DNA from: Paraglomus occultum
Taxonomy: Eukaryota; Glomeromycota; Glomeromycetes; Paraglomerales; Paraglomeraceae
Direction of reading: 5' to 3'
DNA length: 33,468 nucleotides
Assembly (NCBI GenBank): GCA_910592205.1
Contig: CAJVPJ010000227.1
Span: 1-33,468, forward strand
Part shown: one piece after another, positions 12,096 through 22,205 of the stretch
Position numbering within the stretch: the stretch's first letter is position 1
Layout: each line of letters starts with the position of its first letter
The notes under the pieces: model-generated
Database searches by the model: none
What the model saw: only the letters and a program-made list of their open reading frames with translations
Told to the model about the DNA's origin: nothing
Program-made: the position numbers and the translations under genes

Positions 12096-13659
12096 ATGTC
12101 ACTTCGGCAACTAGTGTCTGGCGATGCCGACTGCGGCCCTGCCAATCCTGCGTCAGAATTGTTGAAACGGTTTGATCAGGACCAATCACTAACACAGGTT
12201 AGATCCTCTTATACTAGCAAGGGCTTGCGCAATCGGGCAAAACTGTATTCTAACCGTTTTGCTGGAATAATAGGATCTAGTCAGGAGAGAAGCCGTGGGA
12301 GAGGGATCGTCGAATTCGGTAAGCCTGATCCGACCTTACTGACGTGGAAACTTGGGAGGTAGATCAATATTGTTAACGCATTTATCATAGGCATTTCGTG
12401 CACACTTTCACCAAGCATCAGTAACGGATCATGAGGTGAGTTTAATATCTTGTGCAAGATTTTTGGTGAGATTTTTATAACCTATCTCGTTCACTTACTC
12501 ACAATCTCCCAAAAGCTTGCAAACGACTTTTTTCTCGACGCAACCCACCAACCTCCACCACAAGAAAACGCTTTTCAATTTAATCACATGAACAAAGAAC
12601 TGTCGACAATATATCAACCGATACAGGAAGGCTCCAATGCCGCCTGGATATCCGAATTCCTGGGTCGACCAAACGAAAAACCTAATATAACTGCTCATGA
12701 TCCGATATATGACGATTTTGAAACCGCATTTAGGAATGCTCAAGGCATGAGTCGTTTTATTTTGATTTTCCTGTTGAAGATACGGTGGTGTTCAAAAAGA
12801 CAAAAAAGTGCAAAAAAGATATAATGCTCTAACTCATCACACATTGCTCCTATCTAAAAAGGCTGATCTGTAATCCACGTCGACTCGCACAGAATCTGTT
12901 AAATACTGTGACAGCATTTTTGGGCCTGATTTTATCTCTGGATCGTAAGCTGATCCAAAGATTCTTCGGCTTGTGCCTTCCACAACATTTTATTACATTC
13001 CAAAGGCTCTAAGATCGGAATTTCGAAAGCATCGGTACCAGATCATAATATTTCTGTCCTTCTCCAAATCAGTCGCATACATGTGGATATTTTGTCTTTG
13101 TTGAACACCACTAGTATGAGTTTGATTAGATATGTTTAACCAATTTCATTTCGAAATAGGTAATTGGGCTGAGGACTTTGCCCAGTTTACACCACAACCC
13201 ACGAATATCGATCCCGACGAGGCTGCGGCATTTGAAAGAGCGTTTGAGGAAGCGGAAAATTGTAAGAATGAACGAAATATGGGCTTGCGTTTACAACTTA
13301 GTTTGACGAATATGTTATTAGTGCCGTCTTAATGTTGACACGGTATTGCTGTCTTATAATAATACTTTTTCTTGTTAACACTTAATGTTGTCTTCATTTC
13401 AGGTGCAGTTTGGCAATCGGAATTTCAGACGCAAGAATCATCATGGGCATCTGAATTCCAAGAACAAGAATCTGCTTCTGGAAATGCTAACTCTGAACTT
13501 GCAAGAACCGCCAGGATGTTGATGGACACTGTGAGTGGAGAAACAAATCCAAAATTCAAAAACTCGGTCTTTTTCAACTTTATAAAAAATTTGGGTGATG
13601 AGCGTCTTTCAATTGAGGGTAATAAAGTAGTGGCACAAGAATCTCCCGTGTCGAAGTAA
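12096..13659 (+). CDS. PEX20: Peroxisomal import factor PEX20-like (6 exons)
   Basis: The model is join(12096..12197,12274..12318,12391..12435,12516..12744,13160..13261,13403..13659), 259 residues. PEX20 is a fungal PTS2 co-receptor that works with PEX7 in peroxisomal matrix import. The N-terminus has the family motif with the conserved cysteine, DADCGPANPASELLKRFDQD, followed by SLTQDLVRREAVGEGSSNSA and FRAHF. Four WxxxF/Y-type motifs, which bind PEX14/PEX13, follow: WISEF, WAEDF, WQSEF and WASEF. The C-terminal PEX7-binding-like block reads SELARTARMLMDTVSGETN, then KFKNSVFFNF and LSIEGNKVV. There is no TPR domain here, and none is encoded before the next gene, which argues for PEX20 rather than PEX5. 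Intron 4 (12745-13159, 415 nt) appears to use a GC donor (CAAG|GCATGA); no GT donor nearby keeps the frame. The other introns are GT-AG and phase-consistent. Confidence 0.85.
12745..13159 (-). other. Unusually long PEX20 intron with antisense ORFs
   Basis: This intron is about four times longer than its neighbours. On the minus strand it carries two overlapping open frames in different phases, 12837-12989 (50 residues, containing IFGSAYDPEIKSGPKMLSQY) and 12932-13042 (36 residues, containing EIPILEPLECNKMLWKAQ). Their composition looks protein-like, but neither has a start codon at its beginning and I recognise neither. A gene fragment inserted into the intron would explain both the length and the ORFs; chance remains possible. 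Confidence 0.25.
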
Positions 13660-14499
13660 TCAATTTTGTCCAGTGGTTTGCTACAATATACTATGTCTCT
13701 TAATTATCTCCAACAGCAAGTCGCCCGCTTTATTGGCGGGCCTTATCCTTGTATCAACTGACGTTCCCTCCCGGATGATATCAATGGGATCGAATTAGAA
13801 AATAATTACAGGTATCGGCTACAATGAAGAATTATTGTCAAGTGCCCGTTTGCCCGGACGTGTGCACAATTTCTTAACAGCATGTCTCGCTTCTCTTGCA
13901 ATCCTGTACCATCAAAAAAAAATAATTCTTGTGCCGGTTCGGATACACGTTGATTCCTTAATATTAAGATGTACTGTTTTATGAATCATCAATAGCAGTT
14001 AGAAAAGTATTTCCCGATTTAATCTCGAGTTCAAGTAATCAACTCCCTGAGACTTCACAGTGATACCTTGACAGTAATTCAGTAATCATAAGAAGATTGT
14101 TCTTTATTTAGTTTTCATACAATTTGCATAATACCCAGGTCTTTACAATTTTACTGATGCATTGAAGATGATTTTATCATGTGACTTATTTGAGCTATTT
14201 TATTATTCAAACTTCACTAAATTATAAATTTGACACAAGTAATAGTATATAAGTAATAGTAATAGTAATGACTCAATTCTTCAAATGCATCAACACTCAT
14301 ATTTATTGCCAGCATGAATTGTCAACATTACTTTAAACAACCTATTACTATATATATAAAACCATGACACGTTCAATATTATCATTTTAATTTGCCTCAA
14401 AGAAGAATGAGTTATAAGTCATACAGAATAATAAATAAGAATGAAAGTCCTAATGTAAAACAATTCCTTAACCTATAATAATTATAAACACTTTTTATT
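13660..14499. other. Convergent intergenic region
   Basis: This lies between the stop of PEX20 (+) and the stop of the Sel1 gene (-), so it should contain both 3' UTRs. A short run of imperfect AAGTAATAGT units is visible near 14238-14270. No gene is seen. Confidence 0.5.
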
Positions 14500-16968
14500 C
14501 TAATTTGCTCTCTTTTTGGCTGGATAAATTTCAGCCAACTCTTGAATTTTTCTTTTTAACATAGACTTGTCATTATATTTAAAAAAATAAACCTTATTTT
14601 GTGCCTTAACATACCCTTTCTCTGCAGCTTTTTCATATAATTCAATAGCTTTCTGTTCATCTTGTTTCACTCCAACCCCTTCCTCATAACACCAACCAAG
14701 ATTATATTGTCCATATGGATGCTTTTTTTCAGCAGCTTTTTCAAACAATTCAAAAGCTTTTTGAATATCTCTTTCTACCCCAATTCCGTTCTTGTAACAT
14801 AGATTAAGACTGACATATGCATAAACATTGCCTTGGTTGACTGCTTCCTGGTACAATTCAACTGCTTTTAGAACATTTTTATCAACACCAATTCCATTTT
14901 CAAAACACCAACCAAGATTATCTTGTGCAAAAGAATCCCCTTGCATAGCTGCTTTTTGATATAATTCAACAGCTTTTTGATAATTTGTCTTTATACTAAT
15001 ACTTTTTCTATACAAATAACCAAGGTTATTTTGTACACTAGCATCACCTTGTTCAGCAGCTTTTTGATACCATTCAAATGCCTTTTCTTCATTTTTTTTT
15101 ACTCCAGTTCCATCCTCATAACACAAACCAAGATTAAATTGTGCACCAGCATTACCTTGTTCAGCAGCTTTTTGATACCACTCAACTGCCTTCTGTTCAT
15201 CTTTTTCTACTCCAGTTCCAAACTGATAACACACACCAAGATTACATTGTGCTTCAGCATGTCCTTGTTCAGTTGCCTTTTGATACCATTCAACTGCCTT
15301 TTTATTTTGATCATCTTTTCCCACTCCAGTTCCACTCTCATAACACCAACCAAGATTATATTGTGCACTAGCATCATCTTGTTCAGCTGCTTTTTGATAC
15401 CATTCAACTGCCTTTTGTTCATCTTTTTCTATCCCAGTTCCATATCTGTAGCACACACCAAGATTATATTGTGCCCAAGCATTTCCTTGTTCAGCAGCTT
15501 TTTGATACAATTCAACTGCTTTTTGTTCATTTTTTTCCACTCCAGTTCCATGTTCATAACACAAACCAAGATTCAACTGTGCATTAGCATCACTTTGTGC
15601 AGTTGCTTTTTGATACAATTCAACTGCCCTTTGTTCATTTTTTTCTACCCCAGTTCTATTTTCATAACATACACCAAGGTTATTTTGTGCACCAGCATCA
15701 CCTTGTTCAGCTGCTTTTTGATACCACTCAACTGCCTTTTCTTCATCTTTTTCTATTCCAGTTCCATTCTCATAACACAAACCAAGATTATATTGTGCTT
15801 GTACATATCTTTGTTCAGCTGCTTTTTGATACCATTCAACTGCCATTTGTTCATCCTTTTCCACTCCAGTTCCATTTTCATAACATACACCAAGGTTATT
15901 TTGTGCACCAGCATCACCTTGTTCAGCTGCTTTTTGATGCCACTCAAGTGCCTTTTCTTCATCTTTTTCTATTCCAGTTCCATCTTCATAACACAAACCA
16001 AGACTATTTTGTGCATCAGCATATCCTTGTTCAGCAGCTTTTTGATACCATACAACTGCCATTTGTTCATCTTTTTCTACCCCAGTTCCACTCTCATAGC
16101 ACCAACCAAGATTATATTGTGCTTGAGCATCACCTTGTTCAGCAGCTTTTTGATACCATCTGACTGCCTTTTCTTCATCTTTTTCTATTCCAGTTCCATT
16201 CTCATAACACAAACCAAGATTATATTGTGCTTGTGCATATCCTTGTTCAGCAGCTTTTTGATACCATTCAACTGCCTTTTGTTCATCTTTTCCCACTCCA
16301 GTTCCATTTTCATAACATACACCAAGATTAAATTGTGCACTAGCAAGCCCTTGTTCAGCAGCTTTTTGATACCATTCAATTGCCTTTTGTTCATCTTTTC
16401 CTATTCCAGTTCCATTTTCATAACATACACCAAAATTAAATTGTGCACTAGCAAGCCCTTGTTCAGCAGCTTTTTGATACCATTCAACTGCCATTTCCTC
16501 ATCTTTTCCCACTCCAGTTCCATTCCCATAATAATAACACAAACCAAGACTATTTTGTGCATCAGCATATCCTTGTTCAGTTGCATTTTGGTACCATTCA
16601 AATGCCTTTTGTTTGTCTTTTTCTGCTCCAGTTCCACTCTCATAACACCAACCAAGACTATTTTGTGCACTAGCATTTCCTTGCTCAGCTGCTTTTTGAT
16701 ACCATTCAACTGCCTTTTGTTCATCTTTTTCTACTCCAATTCCATTAGTATAACACACACCAAGATTATATTGTGCACTAGCATCACCTTGTTCAGCTGC
16801 TTTTTGATACCATTCAGCTGCCTTTTGATCGTCTTTTTCTACTCCAATCCCATTATTATGACATACACCCAGATTATATTGTGCAGTAGCATCACCTTGT
16901 TCAGCTGCTATTTCACATATTGCGAAAGAAAATTTATGTCGCAACGGTTCAAAGATGGTAGAAGTCAT
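14500..16968 (-). CDS. Sel1-repeat protein, 822 residues, intronless
   Basis: A single open frame starts MTSTIFEPLRHKFSFAICEI and then consists of 21 full Sel1-like repeats of 36 residues (units 4 and 15 have 38), ending with a degenerate unit and a basic tail (IYPAKKRAN). The unit consensus is AAEQGxAxAQYNLGxCYENG followed by TGVEKDEQKAVEWYQK. Units 1-17 are nearly interchangeable, while units 18-21 are more diverged and individually distinct. Sel1 repeats are TPR-like alpha-alpha hairpins that form solenoid scaffolds for protein binding. I see no signal peptide, membrane segment or catalytic domain, so an intracellular adaptor role is an inference. A mutated inverted copy lies at 24459-25527. 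The opposite strand stays open for 671 codons purely because of the repeat composition. Confidence 0.9.
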   Translation of the reverse strand: MTSTIFEPLRHKFSFAICEIAAEQGDATAQYNLGVCHNNGIGVEKDDQKAAEWYQKAAEQGDASAQYNLGVCYTNGIGVEKDEQKAVEWYQKAAEQGNASAQNSLGWCYESGTGAEKDKQKAFEWYQNATEQGYADAQNSLGLCYYYGNGTGVGKDEEMAVEWYQKAAEQGLASAQFNFGVCYENGTGIGKDEQKAIEWYQKAAEQGLASAQFNLGVCYENGTGVGKDEQKAVEWYQKAAEQGYAQAQYNLGLCYENGTGIEKDEEKAVRWYQKAAEQGDAQAQYNLGWCYESGTGVEKDEQMAVVWYQKAAEQGYADAQNSLGLCYEDGTGIEKDEEKALEWHQKAAEQGDAGAQNNLGVCYENGTGVEKDEQMAVEWYQKAAEQRYVQAQYNLGLCYENGTGIEKDEEKAVEWYQKAAEQGDAGAQNNLGVCYENRTGVEKNEQRAVELYQKATAQSDANAQLNLGLCYEHGTGVEKNEQKAVELYQKAAEQGNAWAQYNLGVCYRYGTGIEKDEQKAVEWYQKAAEQDDASAQYNLGWCYESGTGVGKDDQNKKAVEWYQKATEQGHAEAQCNLGVCYQFGTGVEKDEQKAVEWYQKAAEQGNAGAQFNLGLCYEDGTGVKKNEEKAFEWYQKAAEQGDASVQNNLGYLYRKSISIKTNYQKAVELYQKAAMQGDSFAQDNLGWCFENGIGVDKNVLKAVELYQEAVNQGNVYAYVSLNLCYKNGIGVERDIQKAFELFEKAAEKKHPYGQYNLGWCYEEGVGVKQDEQKAIELYEKAAEKGYVKAQNKVYFFKYNDKSMLKRKIQELAEIYPAKKRAN
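14629..16908 (-). repeat. Tandem 108-bp coding repeats (21 units)
   Basis: The Sel1 units are visible as a strong DNA-level tandem repeat of 108 bp (two units of 114 bp). Many neighbouring units differ at only a handful of bases, which suggests expansion and homogenisation by unequal exchange or slippage. The units nearest the C-terminus (14629-15060) are the most diverged. Confidence 0.9.
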
Positions 16969-17202
16969 TCTGTTTGCTGTTTATATTTATAAATAAATGG
17001 TTACTATTACGGAAGCGTTAGTATTAGGATTAGATTAGTAAAGAGCGATTTGATCAGGTGATCATACTTGAGATAGAGTAGTACGATGTGACGATCATTT
17101 AAAAGAACACAACGTTAATTTATTTCTTGGACTTTTATAACTGCTGTTCAGCAGGCTTCTGTATCTTACTCGGCTGAATAGCCTTGAGCAATAGATACTT
17201 AG

Positions 17203-17390
17203 CATCAAAATGCTGGGGCATCTGATGTTTGGCATATAATGCTTTGAACGTCTAATGCTAATAGCATCTGATTAATATTTCGGGCTTTTGGCGTCTAATG
17301 TTTAGCACTTAATGAGTTGAACGTCTAATGCTTGCGTTGATTACTTGGCATTTAATACATTGAGTGATTAGTGCTTTCAGTTTTGATGAC
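17203..17390. repeat. Degenerate ~15-nt minisatellite-like repeat
   Basis: About ten imperfect units resembling GGCATCTAATGCTTT follow one another with variable spacing (for example GGCATCTGATGTTT, GGCATATAATGCTTT, GAACGTCTAATGCTA, GGCGTCTAATGTTT, GAACGTCTAATGCTT). The array is noncoding in every frame. It looks like an old, decayed tandem repeat. Confidence 0.55.
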
Positions 17391-19007
17391 TTGAAAATAA
17401 TAAATGATTTCTAACTCCCGTTCTAAAAATAAATTCATATTCGACAAATGAGCTCCAACCGACTTTATTTATTCAACATGATCGACCCTGCATATCGACC
17501 CTGAATTTGACGATCGACATTAATGTGGTGAAAGCGATTATTGTATTTGCGACTAATTCGATGATTTATAACTGATTGTTTATGGTGAAAGGTTGGAATG
17601 TTAGGAATTCTAAGAATCTCCCGAAAGGTTGAGGATTATTAAACCGATTGAAGTTTATGTTGGCAATTAAAATGTTTTTGCTATTACGTTCGGTTATGAA
17701 TGAGAGTTAATGATGTTGCGTTGAGTCTTTCCGTCGGCTCGATAACGTAGTAGTTTTACTATGTGTTCCTCAACCACTCATTTTTGGTGATCTATTCCTC
17801 AAAGCAAACGTTTAATAACATTTTAACCAACATGGTAAAAGGCTATGGTTCCGGTGTTGTTAACATCGTATTGTATTTGAATAAATTGTAATTAATCGTT
17901 CCGTTGTTCGAGCGTATTATTTACTTAACACATCAATGGGTAATATCATTGCTATATACATTATCGTCGTTACTATCAACTGAAAATGGATAACATCCTG
18001 CTTAGGGATGAATAAATCATGTTGTATAACGGGAATATTCTATTGAGTATTCGACAAGTTGAATTCCCTCATTAAAGAGTGTTCATAATCGGTTTGCTGT
18101 CCGATTCACTGAACCGGAGTTTAACTCCGATGATGATTAGTAATATTAATTACTAATACTAATGGATTCGTCGTTTAACTTATAATAGTGGATTCGTCGT
18201 TGAATTACTGTTATAATGACATTACCGCTCGACTGCCAGGTGAAAAGTATTATAGCTAAGTCGTAGAGTATGCTTCTCTCACTCCTTAGAAGGAATGGTC
18301 GGGTTCGGGGAATATTTCGTCTAGACCGTCATGATCGTTGTAAATTATAACATAGAAGGCTATTACGGGGTTTATAGCGCTAGTCACACAAGAACCGCAC
18401 TGAAGCGATGCTGAGAAGAATCCTCAGGTTAGGCCCAACGCTCAGATTCGTGGTACAAATAATGTCAAGTTATAATAAAATAATGCTTACACAATTATAT
18501 CATATCATCCAATGCTACTGTACTAATTGTCTACTTTCTCGAAGCAGTTGATCTAATACTACATTCTTTTTTTTCTTCATAACAATTGGTTTGGTTTGGA
18601 CGTAGTTACTTTATCCGGAACAATGCTTGTCTAGTCGAAGACGTTGTCTGGAAGAACTAACGACAGTGAAACTCGTTCCCACTTCGGTATTAATGAGTCT
18701 GAATCGCTGTTTGTAAATGAAAGAAGCATTTTTGGTTTTCGGAACTCTTGGATAGGGAATTTATATCACCTTTATGGCATCGAGAATTAGACCAAATTAA
18801 TTGATGTTAACAATAATATTTAGCTTTACTGCCGATATTACCGTTTTTTATATAATTTGTTTTATTTTTAACCTGTTCCATCTGAGCTAACCTATTTTAT
18901 TCGCGCGCGACCCGATCCGTCTAGGTTCTTCGGTCTAGGTGGTTTTATACTATATCGTGTTTTAAATTTTTATATCCTATAATTTATCTTCTGTTGCTTA
19001 TGGCGCC

Positions 19008-19115
19008 ATGGAAAAGACTTTGGCTGAATTAAGGTCCCAACAATTAATGGGGAAAATGAACGCCGAAACAGCGGGAAGAAATAGTTTGAAATGCTCGTGG
19101 CAGCCGCGTAGCTAA
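19008..19115 (+). CDS. Very small orphan ORF, 35 residues
   Basis: ATG-to-TAA frame starting MEKTLAELRSQQLMGKMNAE. It has a plausible amphipathic start but no domain, and the sequence after it does not give a convincing spliced continuation. It could be a gene fragment or chance. Confidence 0.15.
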   Translation: MEKTLAELRSQQLMGKMNAETAGRNSLKCSWQPRS

Positions 19116-19679
19116 CGATAAAGAATTTACTCTGTCGCTGAACATTGAACACTGGTTGAACCTTTCTTATCAATATTAGGCGGCATCGCAACTAAAAAAT
19201 AGTCCAGAAAACAAACTAGTTGATGGTTTATTCGTGGCAAAAAGAAATTATAGAAAAAAAAATTGCATATAAAAAAGCATGGAGATTGTACCGCTATTTG
19301 AAAAAACGGATGAAAGTACTTATGTGGTGTGACAAATAACAGGCTTCTAAAGCCTGAAATCATAATGTATAGGTTAAACCAGAGATTAACTCTTGATGGC
19401 TAATTTGTTATTATTACAGTTATCTCTTTAATATTAAGATTAATTTACTTCAAGGGCGCATTATTATGTATATTCAATTCTGGTCTATCTTCCAATGCAC
19501 GATCACCGCTATCAGAAACTAGAAAGGCTTGCATTATATATTAATACCCACGTCAATCTGTGATATGCACGTCTTAATGCCAATGCACATTGGTCAGATC
19601 CCATTATTTTCAGTAACGACGAGACTCTAGATTTTTGAGACAATGTTTATTATGTGGTCGGGGAACACGGTTATGAAAA

Positions 19680-21672
19680 TTAATCTATATTCGATATCAA
19701 GATATCGTCTTGAACCAGTGCTACAGCACTCGGACTATCAGAAAGAATGCCGCTATCTGCATTTGCAAACAAAAGGAAAACATAACTCTCTCCCATTATG
19801 AATAAAGCAGTAACAAAGAGTGTTATGGCAAATCCCATCATAGCCCAAAAAAATCCAAAATACTGTAATAATACTCCACCAATTACGGGACCAGCCAACA
19901 TTCCTACCGAGTAAGCCATATTCCAGAGAGCGTACACTTGCCCGTAAGCGCCCCCTCCGTTTTTGGCCACGAATTCGCCCAACAGCGGGAGCGTCGGTGT
20001 ACTGGCTACCGAATATGCAGCACCAAATAACACTAATGAAACTATGATCAATTCCAGAGCAAACGGTAACGCTATTAGAGCAGCAGCTATTGCGAGTAAG
20101 ATCATTCCCGCATTGATCAATAGCCACTGGCCTACTTTCTGTGACAACGATCCAACGATAGGAGAAATTATTGTGGGAATAATGACCGAAATGTAGATAA
20201 AGCCGATGGTTGTTGGGTCGCTGTTAAATCTCTCTTTGAGGTATATCGGAAGAATGGGTTCAATGCCTAAGGAAATAAGAGGGAAATGGGAGGGGAAAAG
20301 TCGTGTGTGATAGAACGAATATGATTAGACGTTTTTCAGTTGTAGCATTGACGTGCGTTGGACGTGACGGTTATGATATACAAGACACACCTGAAAAGAC
20401 ACTTGCAATCATCAGAACAGCTACGCAAACAGTGCTAACGTCCCAATTTCTAACCAAGCTCCAAAGTGATAGATCATTATTTATTGCAAGATTTCCAACC
20501 GGGGTCCCGTTCTCTTCGGTATTCATTCGAGTGTCATCGAGTAAGTTATCCTCTTGCAGCTCATGTGGTTCGACAATCATTAATATGGATAGAAAATCAA
20601 AAAAGGCTAAAATCGCACAGAACACGAAAGGAGATGCATATCCCCAGTATTGGTATAATGCACCCCCTATGATCGGTCCAGTAATAGCACCTATGGTGTT
20701 GGCCGATAATACCGTCCCCATGACAACTCCCAGTTTTTCCCCTTGACCGAATCTATCCGCAAGCATTGCAAGACTTATTGTCCTATACGTTTCGTTGGGG
20801 GGAGAGGGGGGGGGGGGGGGGAGTTAAAAACGCAATGTGAGTTTGAGCTATGAATACAACCATTCGAGGGTCTTTCAAACGGTAACAGTTTCTTTTACCC
20901 TACCACGATGCTCCACCAGCCGCACCCTGAGCAATACGTGCGATAACAAGTTGCCAGTATGTCTTGGCAATTCCAAAAAAGAGCGTGCAAATGGCAAGGC
21001 TACCCATACCCAGTAACATTGGCAACTGAACGTAGAATAAAAGATTAGCATTTAGTGACATGTTGGGTGATATCATTCTTTCCCTCTACCTTGCGAGTCT
21101 GATAACGGTCACTGAGTATGGCAAAGAAAGGTGTAGCCCCCAATAGACCAAGTGCTTAAAGAGATTAATATCATTTAGCGATGGTAAGCGAGAAACAGGA
21201 ATTTTCGCATACGTATAACACAAAAATAACATGCAATCCGATAATCCGATAATTTGGTGAAACACTTTCTAGCCGTGGGAATTATCTATTATGTTACTAA
21301 CAAAGCATATTTACCATAACAACCAAACAGGAATCCGACTGCCTGTGAATCAAGCTCAAGTCTTTCTTTGACAATCAAAGGCAATATCGGTACGACTATT
21401 CCATAGACAACCATATCGCTAAAATCGGTTTTTTTTTTTTTTGATTTTTTTCCCAGTCAGATTATAACATAATAAACATGGTATTGCCATGCCGCGCATG
21501 ATACATACGTAAATAAAGCCATAGCTGCAATCAACACAACTGCCGTTTTGGATCGTCGAAAGCGTTCACACCATCCATACTGGCGTCCTCTTATTATATC
21601 TCTTTCGACTGTGTTATAAAGGTCGTGGGTTGTTGGATCAGCACTTAATAATGGTTCTCGTTCATAGGACAT
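19680..21672 (-). CDS. MFS transporter, DHA1/vesicular-amine-like (6 exons)
   Basis: The model is complement(join(19680..20266,20391..20782,20904..21025,21090..21154,21315..21418,21509..21672)), 477 residues. All five introns are GT-AG with phases 2, 1, 0, 2, 1. About twelve hydrophobic segments are visible. Family motifs include LFTDMVVYGIVVPILPLIV in TM1, a motif-A-like ILSDRYQTRK in the TM2-3 loop, RIAQGAAGGASW in TM4 and the antiporter-type motif C, SANTIGAITGPIIGGALYQY, in TM5. The second half opens with GIEPILPIYLKERF, and the C-terminal half carries MLAGPVIGGVLLQYFG. This pattern is closest to the drug:H+ antiporter-1 and SLC18-like group. The substrate cannot be told from sequence; export of a small amine or xenobiotic by proton antiport is inference. 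The start at 21672 (MSYEREPLL, with a possible acidic-dileucine sorting signal) is the first ATG of the frame. Confidence 0.9.
20806..20821. repeat. G16 homopolymer inside MFS intron 4
   Basis: Sixteen consecutive G lie on the plus strand, with further G-rich bases before them. On the transcript this is a C-rich run between the donor at 20903 and the acceptor at 20783-20784, so it may act as an extended polypyrimidine tract. The true length may be mis-sequenced. Confidence 0.9.
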
Positions 21673-22205
21673 GACGACCACAAGCAAAGTGGGAGAATTT
21701 GCAGTGTGAAATCTGCAGTTTTATAAGTGAAATAAGATTCATCATATGTATCTCGATCCAACTTTATTTGTCAAAGTCGCAGACCAGAACCAAACCATGT
21801 CACAATGCATATAGTGCGTACATGTGATACAGAAAATAATGGAAGTCTATGATGGAAGCATAATAGTCTGTGAAGGTCTGCAGAGAAGGTCATTAGGATA
21901 GTGTAGGATAACATGACAATTTCACAAGGAATGATCCTGCATCTCGTCTAATACCAGGAATTTGTAAGATGACCTTCGAAAAACACTGACAAATGCCGCA
22001 GTACACAAAAAGGGCAACTTAGAAAGGGTCATTTGTGACTGACTGTACCCGGTAGTGTCATCGCCCATTCACAATTAACCCTACTTTTACCCTTTGAATA
22101 CAGACCTTTTAATGGTATAATTTGAAAGAGCGTTCAAAGATAAATAGAGACAATGATCAGACGAATATACCTTTTACCTTTCTCCATTGTCCCTTAGCAA
22201 ACGCT
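21673..22205. promoter_or_regulatory. Divergent intergenic region, MFS and HMG genes
   Basis: The 533 bp separate the starts of the MFS gene (-) and the HMG-box gene (+) and must carry both promoters. An in-frame ATG at 22122 could extend the HMG protein by 28 residues. No specific operator-like motif was identified. Confidence 0.45.

Larger units (their letters stand above)
16969..19679. other. Gene-poor region, 2.7 kb
   Basis: The region holds the upstream flank of the Sel1 gene, a degenerate short repeat (17203-17390), repeated ATCGACCCTG (two copies near 17490-17510), two copies of GGATTCGTCGTT near 18163 and 18190, and a short near-palindrome ACCGGAGTTTAACTCCG near 18115. I looked for LTR ends, primer-binding sites and reverse-transcriptase fragments and found none that convince. 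One small ORF at 19008 is listed separately. Confidence 0.45.

Noticed and set aside
14977-16992. 671-codon open frame opposite the Sel1 gene
   Set aside because: It is a shadow of the Sel1 repeats: the codon pattern of the repeat keeps the antisense frame open, and the product is a low-complexity Phe/Leu/Ser repeat mirroring the 36-residue unit. The same holds for the shorter frames at 15207-15422, 15597-16163, 15753-15962, 16185-16394 and 16401-16724.
17595-18480. Possible solo LTR (TGTTAGGAATTC start, structured AT-rich sequence)
   Set aside because: No second copy, no target-site duplication, no primer-binding site and no gag/pol remnant could be found by eye.
19963-20746. Plus-strand ORFs at 19963-20196, 20303-20746 and 20466-20672
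   Set aside because: They lie opposite the MFS transporter exons, whose membrane segments and motifs are clear on the minus strand.
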